Assembly: GCF_018069875.1 (NCBI RefSeq)
Contig: NZ_JAGQDF010000003.1
Location: forward strand, 1-64,000
Direction of reading: 5' to 3'
Origin: Ideonella alba
GTDB lineage: Bacteria; Pseudomonadota; Gammaproteobacteria; Burkholderiales; Burkholderiaceae_C
DNA: 64,000 nt
Below the pieces are notes generated by a model. The model saw only the letters and a list, made by a program, of their open reading frames with translations. It had not been told where the DNA came from and ran no database searches. Below are positions 52,123 to 61,072 of this stretch, piece by piece. A program made the translations under genes and the position numbers. How positions within the stretch are numbered: the stretch's first letter is position 1; every line of letters begins with the position of its first letter.

Positions 52123-54312
52123 ATGACATGCCAACCGAATCGACGCCGCCCCGGCTTGCGGGCCCTGCTGCTGCTGGCCGCCGCCTGCAGCGCGCTGGCT
52201 CAGGCCCGCCCGCCGGCGGCGCCGGTGCGCGATGTCGTCGACACCTACCACGGTGTGGCGGTGCACGACCCCTACCGCGACCTGGAAGACCTGAAGAACC
52301 CCGCCACCCAGGCCTGGATGGCGGCCCAGGGCGCCTGGGCCAGCCAGACCCTGGCCGCGATCGACGGCCGCGACGCGCTGGCCGCGCGCATCGCCGAGCT
52401 GACCCAGAGCGGCGGCGACGCCATCGGCGAGCTGGTGCGCGTGCGCGGCGGCCGCGTCTTCTACCTGAAGCGCCCCGAGGGCAGCAGCCAGTTCAAGCTG
52501 ATGGTGCGCGACGGCCTGGGCGGCGCCGAGCGCGTGCTGGTCGACCCCGAGGCCATCGCCCGCCGCCACGGCGGCGTGCCGCACGCGATCAACTACATGA
52601 TGCCGTCCTGGGACGGGCAGCGCGTGGCCTACGGCCTGTCGGCCGCCGGCTCCGAGGACGCCTGGCTGCACGTGATCGAGACCGCCACCGCCCGCGAGCG
52701 CATCCGCCCGGTGCCGCGGGTGCAGGAGGCACTGGTCCACTGGACCCCCGACAGCCGCGCGCTGACCTACAACCAGCTGCGGCGCCTGCCGCCCTCGGCC
52801 GACCCCACCGAGTTCTACCTCGACTCCATGGTCTACCTGCAGCGCCTGGGCCAGGCCCGGCCGCAGCCGATCTTCGGCCGCCTGCTGCGCCACGACCTGG
52901 GCATCGACCGGCTGGATGTGGCCGGCGTGCAGTTCCAGGCCGGCAGCCGCTTCATGGTGGCCCGCACCACCGACACCACGGTGCCCGAGGGCCGCATCTT
53001 CGTCGCCCCGCTGTCCGACCTGGGCCGCCCGCGCGCCCGGTGGCGCGCCCTGGTCACCGCCGCCGACCAGGTGACCGACCTGGCGCTGGACGGCGACCAG
53101 CTTTACCTGCGCAGCCGCCAGGGCGCCCCCAACGGCCGCTGGCTGGTGCTGGACCTGGCCCGCGGCGACACCCTGGCCGAAGCCCGCACGGCGGTGGCCG
53201 AACCCGCCCAGGGCGTGCTGCAGCGCCTGCTGCCGCGCCCCGACGGCCTGATCGTGACGGTCAGCCAGGGCTTCACGCAACAGCTGATGCGCGTGGGCCC
53301 CGACGGCCGCGTGGGCGCACCGCTGACCCCCGGCCTGAGCGGCTACCACGAGGCCGTGGCCGACCTGGGCCGCGCGCCCGACATCTGGCTGCGCACCAGT
53401 GAATGGACCGCGCCGCCGCGCATCCTGCGCACCCAGGCCGACGGCCCGCCGCTGGACACCGGCCTGCAGCCGGTGCGCCTGCCCAAGGGTGCGCCGGCGC
53501 TGGTGGCCCGCGAGGTGCTGGTGCCTAGCCATGACGGCGTGCCCGTGCCGCTGGCCATCGTCCACCGCGCCGGCCTGGCGATGGACGGCCAGCGCCCCAC
53601 GCTGCTGGAAGGCTACGCCTCCTACGGCAGCTCCATCGAAGCGCACTACGGCCGGCGCGCCCTGGCCTGGCTGGAGAAGGGCGGCGTGCTGGCCTTCGTC
53701 AACGCGCGCGGCAGCGGCGCCTTCGGCGATGCCTGGCACCGCGCCGGCTTCAAGACCACCAAGGCCAACACCTGGAAGGACGGCATCGCCGCGGCGAAGT
53801 ACCTGATCGCTCAGGGCATCACCCGGCCCGCCAAGCTGGCGGTGAACGGCGGCAGCGCCGGCGGCATCTTCGTCGGCCGCGCCAGCACCGAGGCGCCCGA
53901 GCTTTTCGCCGCCGCCGTCTACGAGGTGGGCAGCCTGGACACGGTGCGCGCCGAGTTCACCGCCAACGGCATCACCAACATCTCCGAGTTCGGCACCGTC
54001 AAGGACCCGGCCGAGTTCAAGGCCCTGCTGGAGATGAGCACCTACCACCAGATCCGGGACGGCGTGGCCTACCCCGCGGTGCTGCTGATCCACGGCATGA
54101 ACGACCCGCGCGTGGAGGTGTGGAACAGCAGCAAGACCGCCGCCCGCCTGCAGGCTGCCAACCCGAACGGCAAGCCGGTGCTGCTGCGCCTGGACGCCCA
54201 GGCCGGCCACGGCATCGGCAGCACCGCCAACCAGTTCGACCAGCAGGTGGCCGACATGTTCAGCTTCCTGTGGTGGCAGATGGGCGAGGTCACCGGCCCG
54301 AAGCTGCGCTGA
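52123..54312 (+). CDS. Prolyl oligopeptidase family serine peptidase (S9A)
   Basis: 729 residues. A signal peptide (about 1-28, LRALLLLAAACSALAQA) suggests a periplasmic enzyme. The propeller domain occupies roughly 90-430. The catalytic domain has S578 in NGGSAGG, D661 in GMNDPRV and H696 in AGHGIGST. The N-terminal VHDPYRDLEDLKNPATQAWM is the S9A hallmark. It should cleave short peptides after proline, though specificity differs within the family. The fumarylacetoacetase-family gene follows after 15 bases. Confidence 0.93.
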   Translation: MTCQPNRRRPGLRALLLLAAACSALAQARPPAAPVRDVVDTYHGVAVHDPYRDLEDLKNPATQAWMAAQGAWASQTLAAIDGRDALAARIAELTQSGGDAIGELVRVRGGRVFYLKRPEGSSQFKLMVRDGLGGAERVLVDPEAIARRHGGVPHAINYMMPSWDGQRVAYGLSAAGSEDAWLHVIETATARERIRPVPRVQEALVHWTPDSRALTYNQLRRLPPSADPTEFYLDSMVYLQRLGQARPQPIFGRLLRHDLGIDRLDVAGVQFQAGSRFMVARTTDTTVPEGRIFVAPLSDLGRPRARWRALVTAADQVTDLALDGDQLYLRSRQGAPNGRWLVLDLARGDTLAEARTAVAEPAQGVLQRLLPRPDGLIVTVSQGFTQQLMRVGPDGRVGAPLTPGLSGYHEAVADLGRAPDIWLRTSEWTAPPRILRTQADGPPLDTGLQPVRLPKGAPALVAREVLVPSHDGVPVPLAIVHRAGLAMDGQRPTLLEGYASYGSSIEAHYGRRALAWLEKGGVLAFVNARGSGAFGDAWHRAGFKTTKANTWKDGIAAAKYLIAQGITRPAKLAVNGGSAGGIFVGRASTEAPELFAAAVYEVGSLDTVRAEFTANGITNISEFGTVKDPAEFKALLEMSTYHQIRDGVAYPAVLLIHGMNDPRVEVWNSSKTAARLQAANPNGKPVLLRLDAQAGHGIGSTANQFDQQVADMFSFLWWQMGEVTGPKLR

Positions 54313-54327
54313 GCCCAAGGAGAGTTC

Positions 54328-55092
54328 ATGAAGTGGATGCGCGCCCGCCTGAACGGCCAGGAGCTGTTCGGCACGCTGGACGGCGATGCCCTGCTGGTGT
54401 TTGAGGGCGAGCTGTTCGGCGAGCCCCGCCCCACCGGCCAGCACCTGCCACTGGCCGATCTGCAGTGGCTCACGCCCTGCCGACCCGGCAAGATGCTGGC
54501 GCTGTGGAACAACTTCCGCGCCGCGGCCGAGAAGAACGGCTGGGCGGTGCCCGCCGAGCCGCTGTACTTCGTCAAGACGCCCAACAGCTATGCGGCGCAT
54601 GGCCAGGCCATTGCCGCGCCGCCGTCCGAGGTGGGGCGCGTGGCCTATGAGGGCGAGCTGGCGGTGGTGATCGGCCGCCAGGCGCGCGGCATCACGGCTG
54701 AGCAGGCGCGCGCGCACATCTTCGGCTACGCCTGCGCCAACGACCTGACGGCGATCGAGCTGCTGAACCGCGACCCGGCCTTCCCGCAGTGGACGCGGGC
54801 CAAGGGCTTTGACGGCTTCGGGGTGTTCGGGCCGGTGATCGAGACCGACTTCGACGCTGCCAGCGCGTCGGTGCGCACCATCGTGGGCGGCCGCGAGCGG
54901 CAGCACTACCCGCTGGCCGACATGATCTTTCCGCCGCACGAACTGGTGGCGCGGCTGTCGCAGGACATGACGCTGGAGCCCGGCGACGTGATCCTGTGCG
55001 GCACCTCACTGGGCGTGCTGCCGATGAAGCCGGGCACCGAGGTGGCGGTCGAGATCGACGGCATCGGCCGCCTGGTCAACACCTTTGGCTGA
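54328..55092 (+). CDS. Fumarylacetoacetate hydrolase family protein
   Basis: 254 residues. AAGGAGAG at 54318-54325 serves ATG 54328. The FAH-fold metal and substrate region appears as PLYFVKTPNSYAAHGQAI, then VAYEGELAVVIGRQARGI and GYACANDLTAIELL. The end has DVILCGTSLGVLPMKPG. Members split or isomerise 2-oxo-acid products of aromatic breakdown, or act as oxaloacetate tautomerase or decarboxylase. The exact substrate is unknown. It is convergent with the PanE-like gene, with the two stops directly adjacent. Confidence 0.9.
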   Translation: MKWMRARLNGQELFGTLDGDALLVFEGELFGEPRPTGQHLPLADLQWLTPCRPGKMLALWNNFRAAAEKNGWAVPAEPLYFVKTPNSYAAHGQAIAAPPSEVGRVAYEGELAVVIGRQARGITAEQARAHIFGYACANDLTAIELLNRDPAFPQWTRAKGFDGFGVFGPVIETDFDAASASVRTIVGGRERQHYPLADMIFPPHELVARLSQDMTLEPGDVILCGTSLGVLPMKPGTEVAVEIDGIGRLVNTFG

Positions 55093-56103
55093 TCAGCCCA
55101 GCGGCTGCATCTGCAGCCGGCCGCGCTGCGCCGCCAGGCTCTGCGCCAGCAGCCGGGTGGCGGCGTAGATCGCGTCGATCGTGGGCGTGGGCGTGCCGGT
55201 GATGCGGCCCAGCTCCACCACCGAGCCCACCAGCGCCTCCAGCTCCAGCGCGCGGCCCTGCTCCACGTCTTGCAGCATCGAGGTCTTGTGGGCGCCCACC
55301 GCCTCGGCGCCCGCAATGCGCTGCTCCAGCGAGATCTTGAAGCGCACGCCCAGCGCCTCGGCCACGGTCTGCGCCTCGCGCATCATCGCCGCGGCCAGCG
55401 CGCGCGTGGGCTCGAAGCGGCAGATCTGCTCCAGCGTGGCGTGGGTCAGCGCCGAGATCGGGTTGAAGCTCAGGTTGCCCCACAGCTTGATCCACAGCTC
55501 CGAGCGGATGTCGCGGCTGACCGGCGCCTTGAAGCCGGCGCGCATCAGCGCCTGCGACAGCGCCTCGATGCGCGGCGTGCGCTCGCCATCGAGCTCGCCC
55601 AGCGTGAAGCGGTTGCCCTCGATCACCCGCACCACGCCGGGCTCGACCAGTTCGCTCGCGGGGTAGACCACGCTGCCGATGATGCGCTCGCGCTCGATGT
55701 GCGCATCGATCAGGCCGCCGGGGTCCACGCTCTCCAGCTGCCGGCCCTCGAAGGCGCCACCCAGCTTGTGGAAGTACCACCAGGGGATGCCGTTGATCAT
55801 CGTGACCACCACGGTCTGCGGGCCGAACAGCGCGCGCAGATCGGGCAGCACATCGCGCACCTGGTGCGCCTTGAGCGTCAGCAGCACCGCGTCCTGCGGC
55901 CCGGCCTCGGCCATGGTCTGCACCGCCTTCGCGGTCGGCGCGTGTTCCTCGCGGCCGTCCTCCAGGATCAGCCGGAAGCCGCGCGCGCGGATCGCTTCGA
56001 GGTTGCGGTTGCGCGCGATGAAGGTGACGTCCTCGCCGGCGATCGCCAGCTTCGCACCCAGGTAGCCGCCGATCGCACCGGCGCCAACAACAGCGATCTT
56101 CAT
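55093..56103 (-). CDS. 2-dehydropantoate 2-reductase family protein (PanE-like)
   Basis: 336 residues. The NADP-binding motif VVGAGAIGGYLGAKLA is at 4-19, followed by LTLKAHQVRDVLPDL and MINGIPWWYFHKLGG. Conserved SELWIKLWGNLSFNPISALTHAT provides the catalytic lysine region. The length is slightly above E. coli PanE (303). Because it is the last gene of an operon with a tricarboxylate-type importer and an acyl-CoA synthetase, it may reduce another 2-oxo acid rather than ketopantoate. That alternative is inference from context. Confidence 0.87.
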   Translation of the reverse strand: MKIAVVGAGAIGGYLGAKLAIAGEDVTFIARNRNLEAIRARGFRLILEDGREEHAPTAKAVQTMAEAGPQDAVLLTLKAHQVRDVLPDLRALFGPQTVVVTMINGIPWWYFHKLGGAFEGRQLESVDPGGLIDAHIERERIIGSVVYPASELVEPGVVRVIEGNRFTLGELDGERTPRIEALSQALMRAGFKAPVSRDIRSELWIKLWGNLSFNPISALTHATLEQICRFEPTRALAAAMMREAQTVAEALGVRFKISLEQRIAGAEAVGAHKTSMLQDVEQGRALELEALVGSVVELGRITGTPTPTIDAIYAATRLLAQSLAAQRGRLQMQPLG

Positions 56104-56113
56104 CTCGGGAACC

Positions 56114-57625
56114 TCATGCCGCGGGCCGGTATTCTCGCCGCCGCAGCGTCTGCCGCGCGAAGCTCAGCAGCGGCCACACCAGCATCGCCAGCGCCAGCGC
56201 GACGATCGAGCCCACCAGGCCGTTCGACCAGAAGATGCTCAGGCTGCCCTGCGACAGCAGCATCGCCTGACGGAAGCTCGCCTCGGCCATGTCGCCCAGC
56301 ACCAGGGCCAGCACCAGCGGCGCCAGCGGGTACTTGAGCTTCTTGAAGAAGTAGCCCAGCACACCGAAGACCAGCATCAGCACCACGTCGAACATCGAGC
56401 TGTGCACGGTGTAGGCGCCGATCGCGCAGATCACGATGATCACCGGTGCGATCACCGAGAACGGGATGCGCAGCAGCGCGGCCCACCAGGGCACCGTGGT
56501 CAGCACCACCAGCAGGCCGACCAGGTTGCCCAGGTACATGCTGGCGATCAGGCCCCAGACGAAGTCCTTCTGCTCAACGAACAGCATGGGCCCGGGCTGC
56601 AGGCCCCAGATCAGCAGGCCGCCCAGCAGCACCGCGGCGGTGGGCGAGCCGGGGATGCCCAGCGTCAGCATCGGCAGCAGCGCCGAGGTGCCGGCGGCGT
56701 GCGCGGCGGTCTCGGGCGCGACCACGCCCTCGATCGCGCCCTTGCCGAACTGCTGCGGGTTCTTCGAGAAGCGCTGCGCCACCCCGTAGCCCATGAACGA
56801 GGCCGGCGTGGCGCCACCGGGCGTGATGCCCATCCAGCAGCCGATCGCGGTGGAGCGCAGGAAGACCTTCCAGTGCTTGGCGATCTCGGCCCAGGTCTGC
56901 AGCACCACCTTGGGGCTGATGCGCGCGCTCTTGCCCTTGAAGGCCAGGCCTTCTTCCATGGTCAGCAGGATCTCGCCAATGCCGAACAGGCCGATCACCG
57001 CGATCAGGAAGTCAAAGCCCTTGAGCAGCTCGGGCACGCCGAAGGTCATGCGCAGCTGGCCGGTCACCGTGTCCATGCCCACCGCCGCCAGCGCGAAGCC
57101 CAGCATCATCGCGGCGATGGTCTTCATCGGGGGCTCCTTGCTCATTCCCACGAAGCTGCAGAAGGTGAGCAGCTGCACCGCGAAGAACTCGGCCGGCCCG
57201 AACTTCAGCGCGAACTTGGCCAGCCAGGGCGCCAGGAAGGTGATCAGCAGCACCGCAAAGAAGGCACCCACGAAGGACGAGGTGAAGGCGGCGGTGAGCG
57301 CCTGCGCGGCGCGGCCCTGCTGGGCCATCGGGAAGCCATCGAAGGTGGTGGCCACCGACCAGGGCTCGCCCGGGATGTTGAACAGGATCGAGGTGATCGC
57401 CCCGCCGAACAGCGCGCCCCAGTAGATGCAGCTGAGCATGATGATCGCCGAGGTCGGGTTCATGCTGAAGGTCAGCGGCAGCAGGATCGCCACGCCGTTG
57501 GCGCCGCCCAGCCCGGGCAGCACACCGATCAGCACGCCCAGCAGGATGCCCACCAGCATGTACAGCAGGTTGGGCCCGGTCATGGCGACCGCGAAGCCGC
57601 CCATCAGGTTGCCGAAGTCTTCCAT
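56114..57625 (-). CDS. tctA: Tripartite tricarboxylate transporter, large membrane subunit TctA
   Basis: 503 residues with about 12 membrane helices, normal for TctA. The family motif GVLIGVLPGLGGANGVAILLPLTF (cited here in part) is near residue 30, with GALFGGAITSILFNIPGEPWS after it and GITPGGATPASFMGYG in the centre. It forms the sodium- or proton-driven channel of the importer, with TctB 11 bases upstream and the periplasmic receptor TctC before that. The carboxylate substrate cannot be read from the sequence. Confidence 0.95.
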   Translation of the reverse strand: MEDFGNLMGGFAVAMTGPNLLYMLVGILLGVLIGVLPGLGGANGVAILLPLTFSMNPTSAIIMLSCIYWGALFGGAITSILFNIPGEPWSVATTFDGFPMAQQGRAAQALTAAFTSSFVGAFFAVLLITFLAPWLAKFALKFGPAEFFAVQLLTFCSFVGMSKEPPMKTIAAMMLGFALAAVGMDTVTGQLRMTFGVPELLKGFDFLIAVIGLFGIGEILLTMEEGLAFKGKSARISPKVVLQTWAEIAKHWKVFLRSTAIGCWMGITPGGATPASFMGYGVAQRFSKNPQQFGKGAIEGVVAPETAAHAAGTSALLPMLTLGIPGSPTAAVLLGGLLIWGLQPGPMLFVEQKDFVWGLIASMYLGNLVGLLVVLTTVPWWAALLRIPFSVIAPVIIVICAIGAYTVHSSMFDVVLMLVFGVLGYFFKKLKYPLAPLVLALVLGDMAEASFRQAMLLSQGSLSIFWSNGLVGSIVALALAMLVWPLLSFARQTLRRREYRPAA

Positions 57626-57636
57626 CGCGGCGTGCC

Positions 57637-58149
57637 TCAGAGACCGAGCGCGGCCTCGAGCGGGCCCTTGGGCAGCAGCACGAGGAACCAGCGCTCGAAG
57701 AGCAGGAAGAAGGCGATCGGCACGCCGGCCGCCACCGCCACCGTCAGCAGCCAGCCGTAGCTGCCGTGCCGCTTCATGAAGTAGGCGATCAGCGCGAACG
57801 AGGCCACGTAGATGCCCAGCACCGCCACCAGCGCCACGTACAGCACCATCGGCACCAGCACCGCCAGCACCTGGCCCAGCTCGGTGCGGCTGGCGAAGAC
57901 GGGCTTCAGCGGGCTCTTGCCCATCAGCCCGCGCGCCATGGTCCAGGCGCTGGCGCCCATCAGCAGCAGGCCCACGTAGAACGGGAAGTAACCCGATCGC
58001 GGGCCGTCATCGGCCCAGCCGATGCCCACGCGCAGGCTGTCAGCCACCACCAGTGCGCCCACCGCCAGCAGGAGCGCGGCAATGCCGACCTCCGGCCCGC
58101 GGACGCCGACGACGCGTTCGTCGTCGGACTCCGTTGCGTCCGTCATCAT
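57637..58149 (-). CDS. tctB: Tripartite tricarboxylate transporter, small membrane subunit TctB
   Basis: 170 residues with four predicted membrane helices, for example VGIAALLLAVGALVVADSL and VLVPMVLYVALVAVLGIYVA. These small subunits are poorly conserved; length and position between tctC and tctA carry the call. The segment DDGPRSGYFPFYVGLLLMGA is common in TctB proteins. Confidence 0.9.
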   Translation of the reverse strand: MMTDATESDDERVVGVRGPEVGIAALLLAVGALVVADSLRVGIGWADDGPRSGYFPFYVGLLLMGASAWTMARGLMGKSPLKPVFASRTELGQVLAVLVPMVLYVALVAVLGIYVASFALIAYFMKRHGSYGWLLTVAVAAGVPIAFFLLFERWFLVLLPKGPLEAALGL

Positions 58150-58220
58150 GTCTCCTCGGCCCGGCCTGCGGCCAGGCGCCTCGGGGTCGATCGGGGGCGA
58201 TCGGGGGGATCAGCTGCGGG

Positions 58221-59228
58221 TCACTGGGCCAGGAAGCCCGCTTCCTTCATCAGCACGCGGTGCATCTGTTCGTTCTGGCCCAGCCAGTCGAAGAAGGCCT
58301 GGCCGCTGAGCGCGGTCTGGCGGAAGGCGCCCTTGTTCATGAACTCCTTCCACTCCGGCAGCGCGCGCACCTTGGCGAACAGGTCCAGGTAGTACTTGGT
58401 CTGGTCGGGCGTGACGCCCGGCGGCATGAAGATGCCGCGCAGCATCAGGTACTCCACCGGGATGCCGGCCGACGCGCAGGGCGGCAGATCGGCCCAGGAC
58501 TGGGTGGCGGTGACCTTGTCGGTGTAGGGCAGCTTGTCCTTGTCGAACACGCACAGCGCGCGCAGCTTGCCGGCGCGCCAGTGCGACTCGGCCTCGATCG
58601 GGTTGTTCACCGTGGAATCGATGTGCTTGCCCACCAGCTGCACCGCCACGTCGCCGCCGCCCTTGAAGGGCACGTAGGTCATTTTCTTGCCGGCGGCCTT
58701 CTCCATCATCACGGTGATGATCTGGTCTTCCTGCTTCGAGCCGGTGCCGCCCATCTTGAACTGGTTGGGCGTGCCGGCCTTGATGGCGTCGAAGTAGGCC
58801 TTGGCGGTCTTGTAGGGCGCCTCCTCGTTGACCCACAGCACGAACTGGTCCAGGGCCAGCATCTGCACCGGCGTCAGGTCGCGCCAGTTGAAGGGCACGC
58901 CGGTGGCCAGCGGGGTGGTGAAGAGGTTGGACAGCGTGATGACGATCTTGTGCGGGTTGCCCTTGTCGTTCTTGACGTCCAGGAAGCCCTCGGCGCCCGC
59001 GCCGCCCGACTTGTTGACCACCACGATCGGCTGCTTGGCCAGGTTGTTCTTGGCCACCACGCCCTGGATGAAGCGCGCCATCTGGTCGGCGCCGCCCCCG
59101 GTGCCGGCGGGCACCACGAATTCGATCGGCTTGCTCGGCTCCCAGGCGGAGGCCGCCAGGCTGGCACAGGCACCGGCCAGCGCCACAGCGCTGCACAGCC
59201 ATCGCTTCACGGTCGGTCGCGTCGTCAT
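58221..59228 (-). CDS. tctC: Tripartite tricarboxylate transporter receptor TctC (Bug family)
   Basis: 335 residues from ATG 59228. A signal peptide (about 1-28, ending LAASA) precedes WEPSKPIEFVVPAGTGGGADQMAR, the standard Bug-family opening with the ligand-binding glycine loop. VVVNKSGGAGAEGF and YVPFKGGGDVAVQLVGKHID are also conserved. Bug proteins are expanded in Burkholderiales and bind diverse carboxylates. The neighbouring acyl-CoA synthetase gene may act on the same substrate, but its identity is unknown. Confidence 0.93.
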   Translation of the reverse strand: MTTRPTVKRWLCSAVALAGACASLAASAWEPSKPIEFVVPAGTGGGADQMARFIQGVVAKNNLAKQPIVVVNKSGGAGAEGFLDVKNDKGNPHKIVITLSNLFTTPLATGVPFNWRDLTPVQMLALDQFVLWVNEEAPYKTAKAYFDAIKAGTPNQFKMGGTGSKQEDQIITVMMEKAAGKKMTYVPFKGGGDVAVQLVGKHIDSTVNNPIEAESHWRAGKLRALCVFDKDKLPYTDKVTATQSWADLPPCASAGIPVEYLMLRGIFMPPGVTPDQTKYYLDLFAKVRALPEWKEFMNKGAFRQTALSGQAFFDWLGQNEQMHRVLMKEAGFLAQ

Positions 59229-59274
59229 GATGGAACCTTTCTCAAGTGGGAGAACGAATCCGGGGAAGGCGGTG

Positions 59275-60798
59275 TCAGCCCAGGCCGAGCTTGGCGGCCA
59301 GGCCGATGCGCTGCAGCTTGCCGGTGGCGCCCTTGGGGATCTCCGGCATGAACAGCACCTTCTTGGGCACTTTGAAGTCGGCGGCGCGCGCGGCCACGAA
59401 GGCCTGCAGATCGCGCTCGGTGGCCTCGTGGCCCTCGCGCAGCACCACCACCGCGGCGACTTCCTCGCCCAGCTTGGCGTGCGGCATGCCAAAGCACACC
59501 ACCTGCGCCACCGCGGGGTGGTCCATCAGGATCTCGTCCACCTCGCGCGGGCTGATCTTCTCGCCGCCGCGGTTGATGATCTCCTTGAGGCGGCCGGTGA
59601 TCGACACATAGCCGTCGGCGTCCATCACGCCCTGGTCGCCGGTGCGGAACCAGCCGTTCACGAAGGCCTCGGCATTGGCCGTGGGGTTGCTCTCGTAGCC
59701 GGCGGTCACGTTGGGGCCGCGGATCACGATCTCGCCGGTCTGGCCGGCAGCCAGCAGCGTGCCGTCCTCGGCCATGATCGCCACCTCGGGGCCGCCCGAC
59801 GGGCCCACGGTGCCCGGCTTGCGCACGGCAGGCGGCAGCGGGTTGGAGCACATCTGGTGCGTGGCCTCGGTCATGCCATAGGCCTCGATCAGTGGCGCCT
59901 TGAACACGTCTTCCAGTTCCCGGATCACCTGCGGCGGGATTGACGACGACGACGAGCGCAGGAAGCGCAGCGGATGCCGCGCGATCACGTCGGCGTTCTT
60001 GGACGCCCGGCCCAGGATCGCTTGGTGCATGGTGGGCACCGCGGTGTACCAGGTCGGCTTGGCTTCATCCATCCAGCCGAAGAACTTCAGCGCATTGAAG
60101 CCTGGCGTGCAGAACACCTGCGAGCCCGCCGACAGCGGCGCCAGCACGCCGGCGATCAGGCCGTGGATGTGGAACAGCGGCATGATGTTCAGGCCGCAGT
60201 CCTGCGCCGTGAACTGCAGCGTGCGCGCGATGTGCACCGCCGACGCCGCCAGGTTGCCCTGCGACAGCGGCACGATCTTCGGCCGCGAGGTGGTGCCCGA
60301 GGTGTGCAGCACCATCGAGATGTCCTCGGGCTGGGCATAGCCGCCGTTCGCAGTGGCGGTAGCGGCGCGGTCCTCGCGCGGCGCCAGCGTGAACAGGCCG
60401 GCGGGCTCGGCCGCATCGCTGACCAGGTCCAGCACCGGCACGCCCAGCTTCACCGCCACGTCCACCGCCGGTGAGGTGCTGCCGCGCGCGACGATCAGTG
60501 CCTTGGCGTTCAGGTCGGACAGGTAGAACTCGAACTCGTCGGCGCGGTAGGCCGGGTTCAGCGGCGCGCTGGCCACGCCGCTGGCGCAGGCGATGAAGCA
60601 GGTGGCCATCTCGGGGCCGTTGTCCAGCACGATGGCCACGCGGTCATTGCGGCCCAGGCCGAGTGCGTTCAGACGCGCCAGCGTGGCATCGATCAGACGG
60701 CGCAGGCCGCCATGGCTCAGCGCCGGGCGCCCCGGCGCCGACACCGCGGTGGCAGTTTCGGCGCCTTGCGCCAGCAGGTCCTTCAGCGTGCGGGACAT
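59275..60798 (-). CDS. AMP-forming acyl-CoA synthetase, AAE3/oxalyl-CoA synthetase-like
   Basis: 507 residues from ATG 60798, with GAGGAG in front. The ANL-family motifs are complete: A3 HTSGTTSRPKIVPLSQGN, A5 YGMTEATHQM, A7 GWFRTGDQGVMDADGY, A8 LKEIINRGGEKISP, and A10 PKGATGKLQR with the catalytic lysine. General similarity to plant and yeast AAE3/Pcs60 suggests a short dicarboxylic acid such as oxalate or malonate as substrate, but frc and oxc are not in the window. It is the first gene of an operon with tctC, tctB, tctA and a PanE-like gene. Confidence 0.88.
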   Translation of the reverse strand: MSRTLKDLLAQGAETATAVSAPGRPALSHGGLRRLIDATLARLNALGLGRNDRVAIVLDNGPEMATCFIACASGVASAPLNPAYRADEFEFYLSDLNAKALIVARGSTSPAVDVAVKLGVPVLDLVSDAAEPAGLFTLAPREDRAATATANGGYAQPEDISMVLHTSGTTSRPKIVPLSQGNLAASAVHIARTLQFTAQDCGLNIMPLFHIHGLIAGVLAPLSAGSQVFCTPGFNALKFFGWMDEAKPTWYTAVPTMHQAILGRASKNADVIARHPLRFLRSSSSSIPPQVIRELEDVFKAPLIEAYGMTEATHQMCSNPLPPAVRKPGTVGPSGGPEVAIMAEDGTLLAAGQTGEIVIRGPNVTAGYESNPTANAEAFVNGWFRTGDQGVMDADGYVSITGRLKEIINRGGEKISPREVDEILMDHPAVAQVVCFGMPHAKLGEEVAAVVVLREGHEATERDLQAFVAARAADFKVPKKVLFMPEIPKGATGKLQRIGLAAKLGLG

Positions 60799-60954
60799 GA
60801 GACTCCTCGAATCGCGACAAGCCACCCCTCGCCGGCAAGGGGCGCCGGCCACAAAAACAAATCAGGGGTGCGGGGGGGATGCCGGCAGCCCTGCCCGGCT
60901 GATGGCCGGACCGATAGGCGGGTCCTGATGCAGACCCAGACCGCAGGCGAATTC

Positions 60955-60983
60955 TTTATAAGGGGAACAGGGGGGTGTGACAA
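60955..60983 (-). promoter_or_regulatory. Sigma-70 promoter of the acyl-CoA synthetase/tct operon
   Basis: On the minus strand TTGTCA (60978-60983) and TATAAA (60955-60960) are separated by 17 bases. Each box differs from consensus at one position. Transcription would start near 60948, giving a leader of about 150 bases. The leader contains a GC-rich inverted repeat (GCCGGC arms near 60831-60849). Confidence 0.65.
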
Positions 60984-61028
60984 ATCAGGGTCTCTACCCG
61001 GAGTGTGGCGAGCCCCCCAAAGAACCGA

Positions 61029-61048
61029 GGGCCACCGTGTGGTGGCCC
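61029..61048 (-). terminator. Stem-loop after the tannase-family gene
   Basis: GGGCCACC and GGTGGCCC pair around a 4-base loop. It lies 24 bases after the stop of the minus-strand esterase gene. On that strand it is followed by TCGGTTCTTT, a weak T-rich tail. It probably ends the esterase transcript before the acyl-CoA synthetase promoter. Confidence 0.5.
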
Positions 61049-61072
61049 TGGATCCGGTGGGGTGACCAGAAC

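Noticed and set aside
52075-54939. A 954-codon open frame on the minus strand opposite the prolyl oligopeptidase and FAH-family genes
   Set aside because: It is rich in G, A, V, H and Q with no family motif and crosses two well-supported genes. It is explained by codon bias of the real genes.
60831-60849. The GCCGGC inverted repeat in the acyl-CoA synthetase leader as a terminator or attenuator
   Set aside because: Arms are short and no T-run follows on the minus strand; it is mentioned only as part of the leader.
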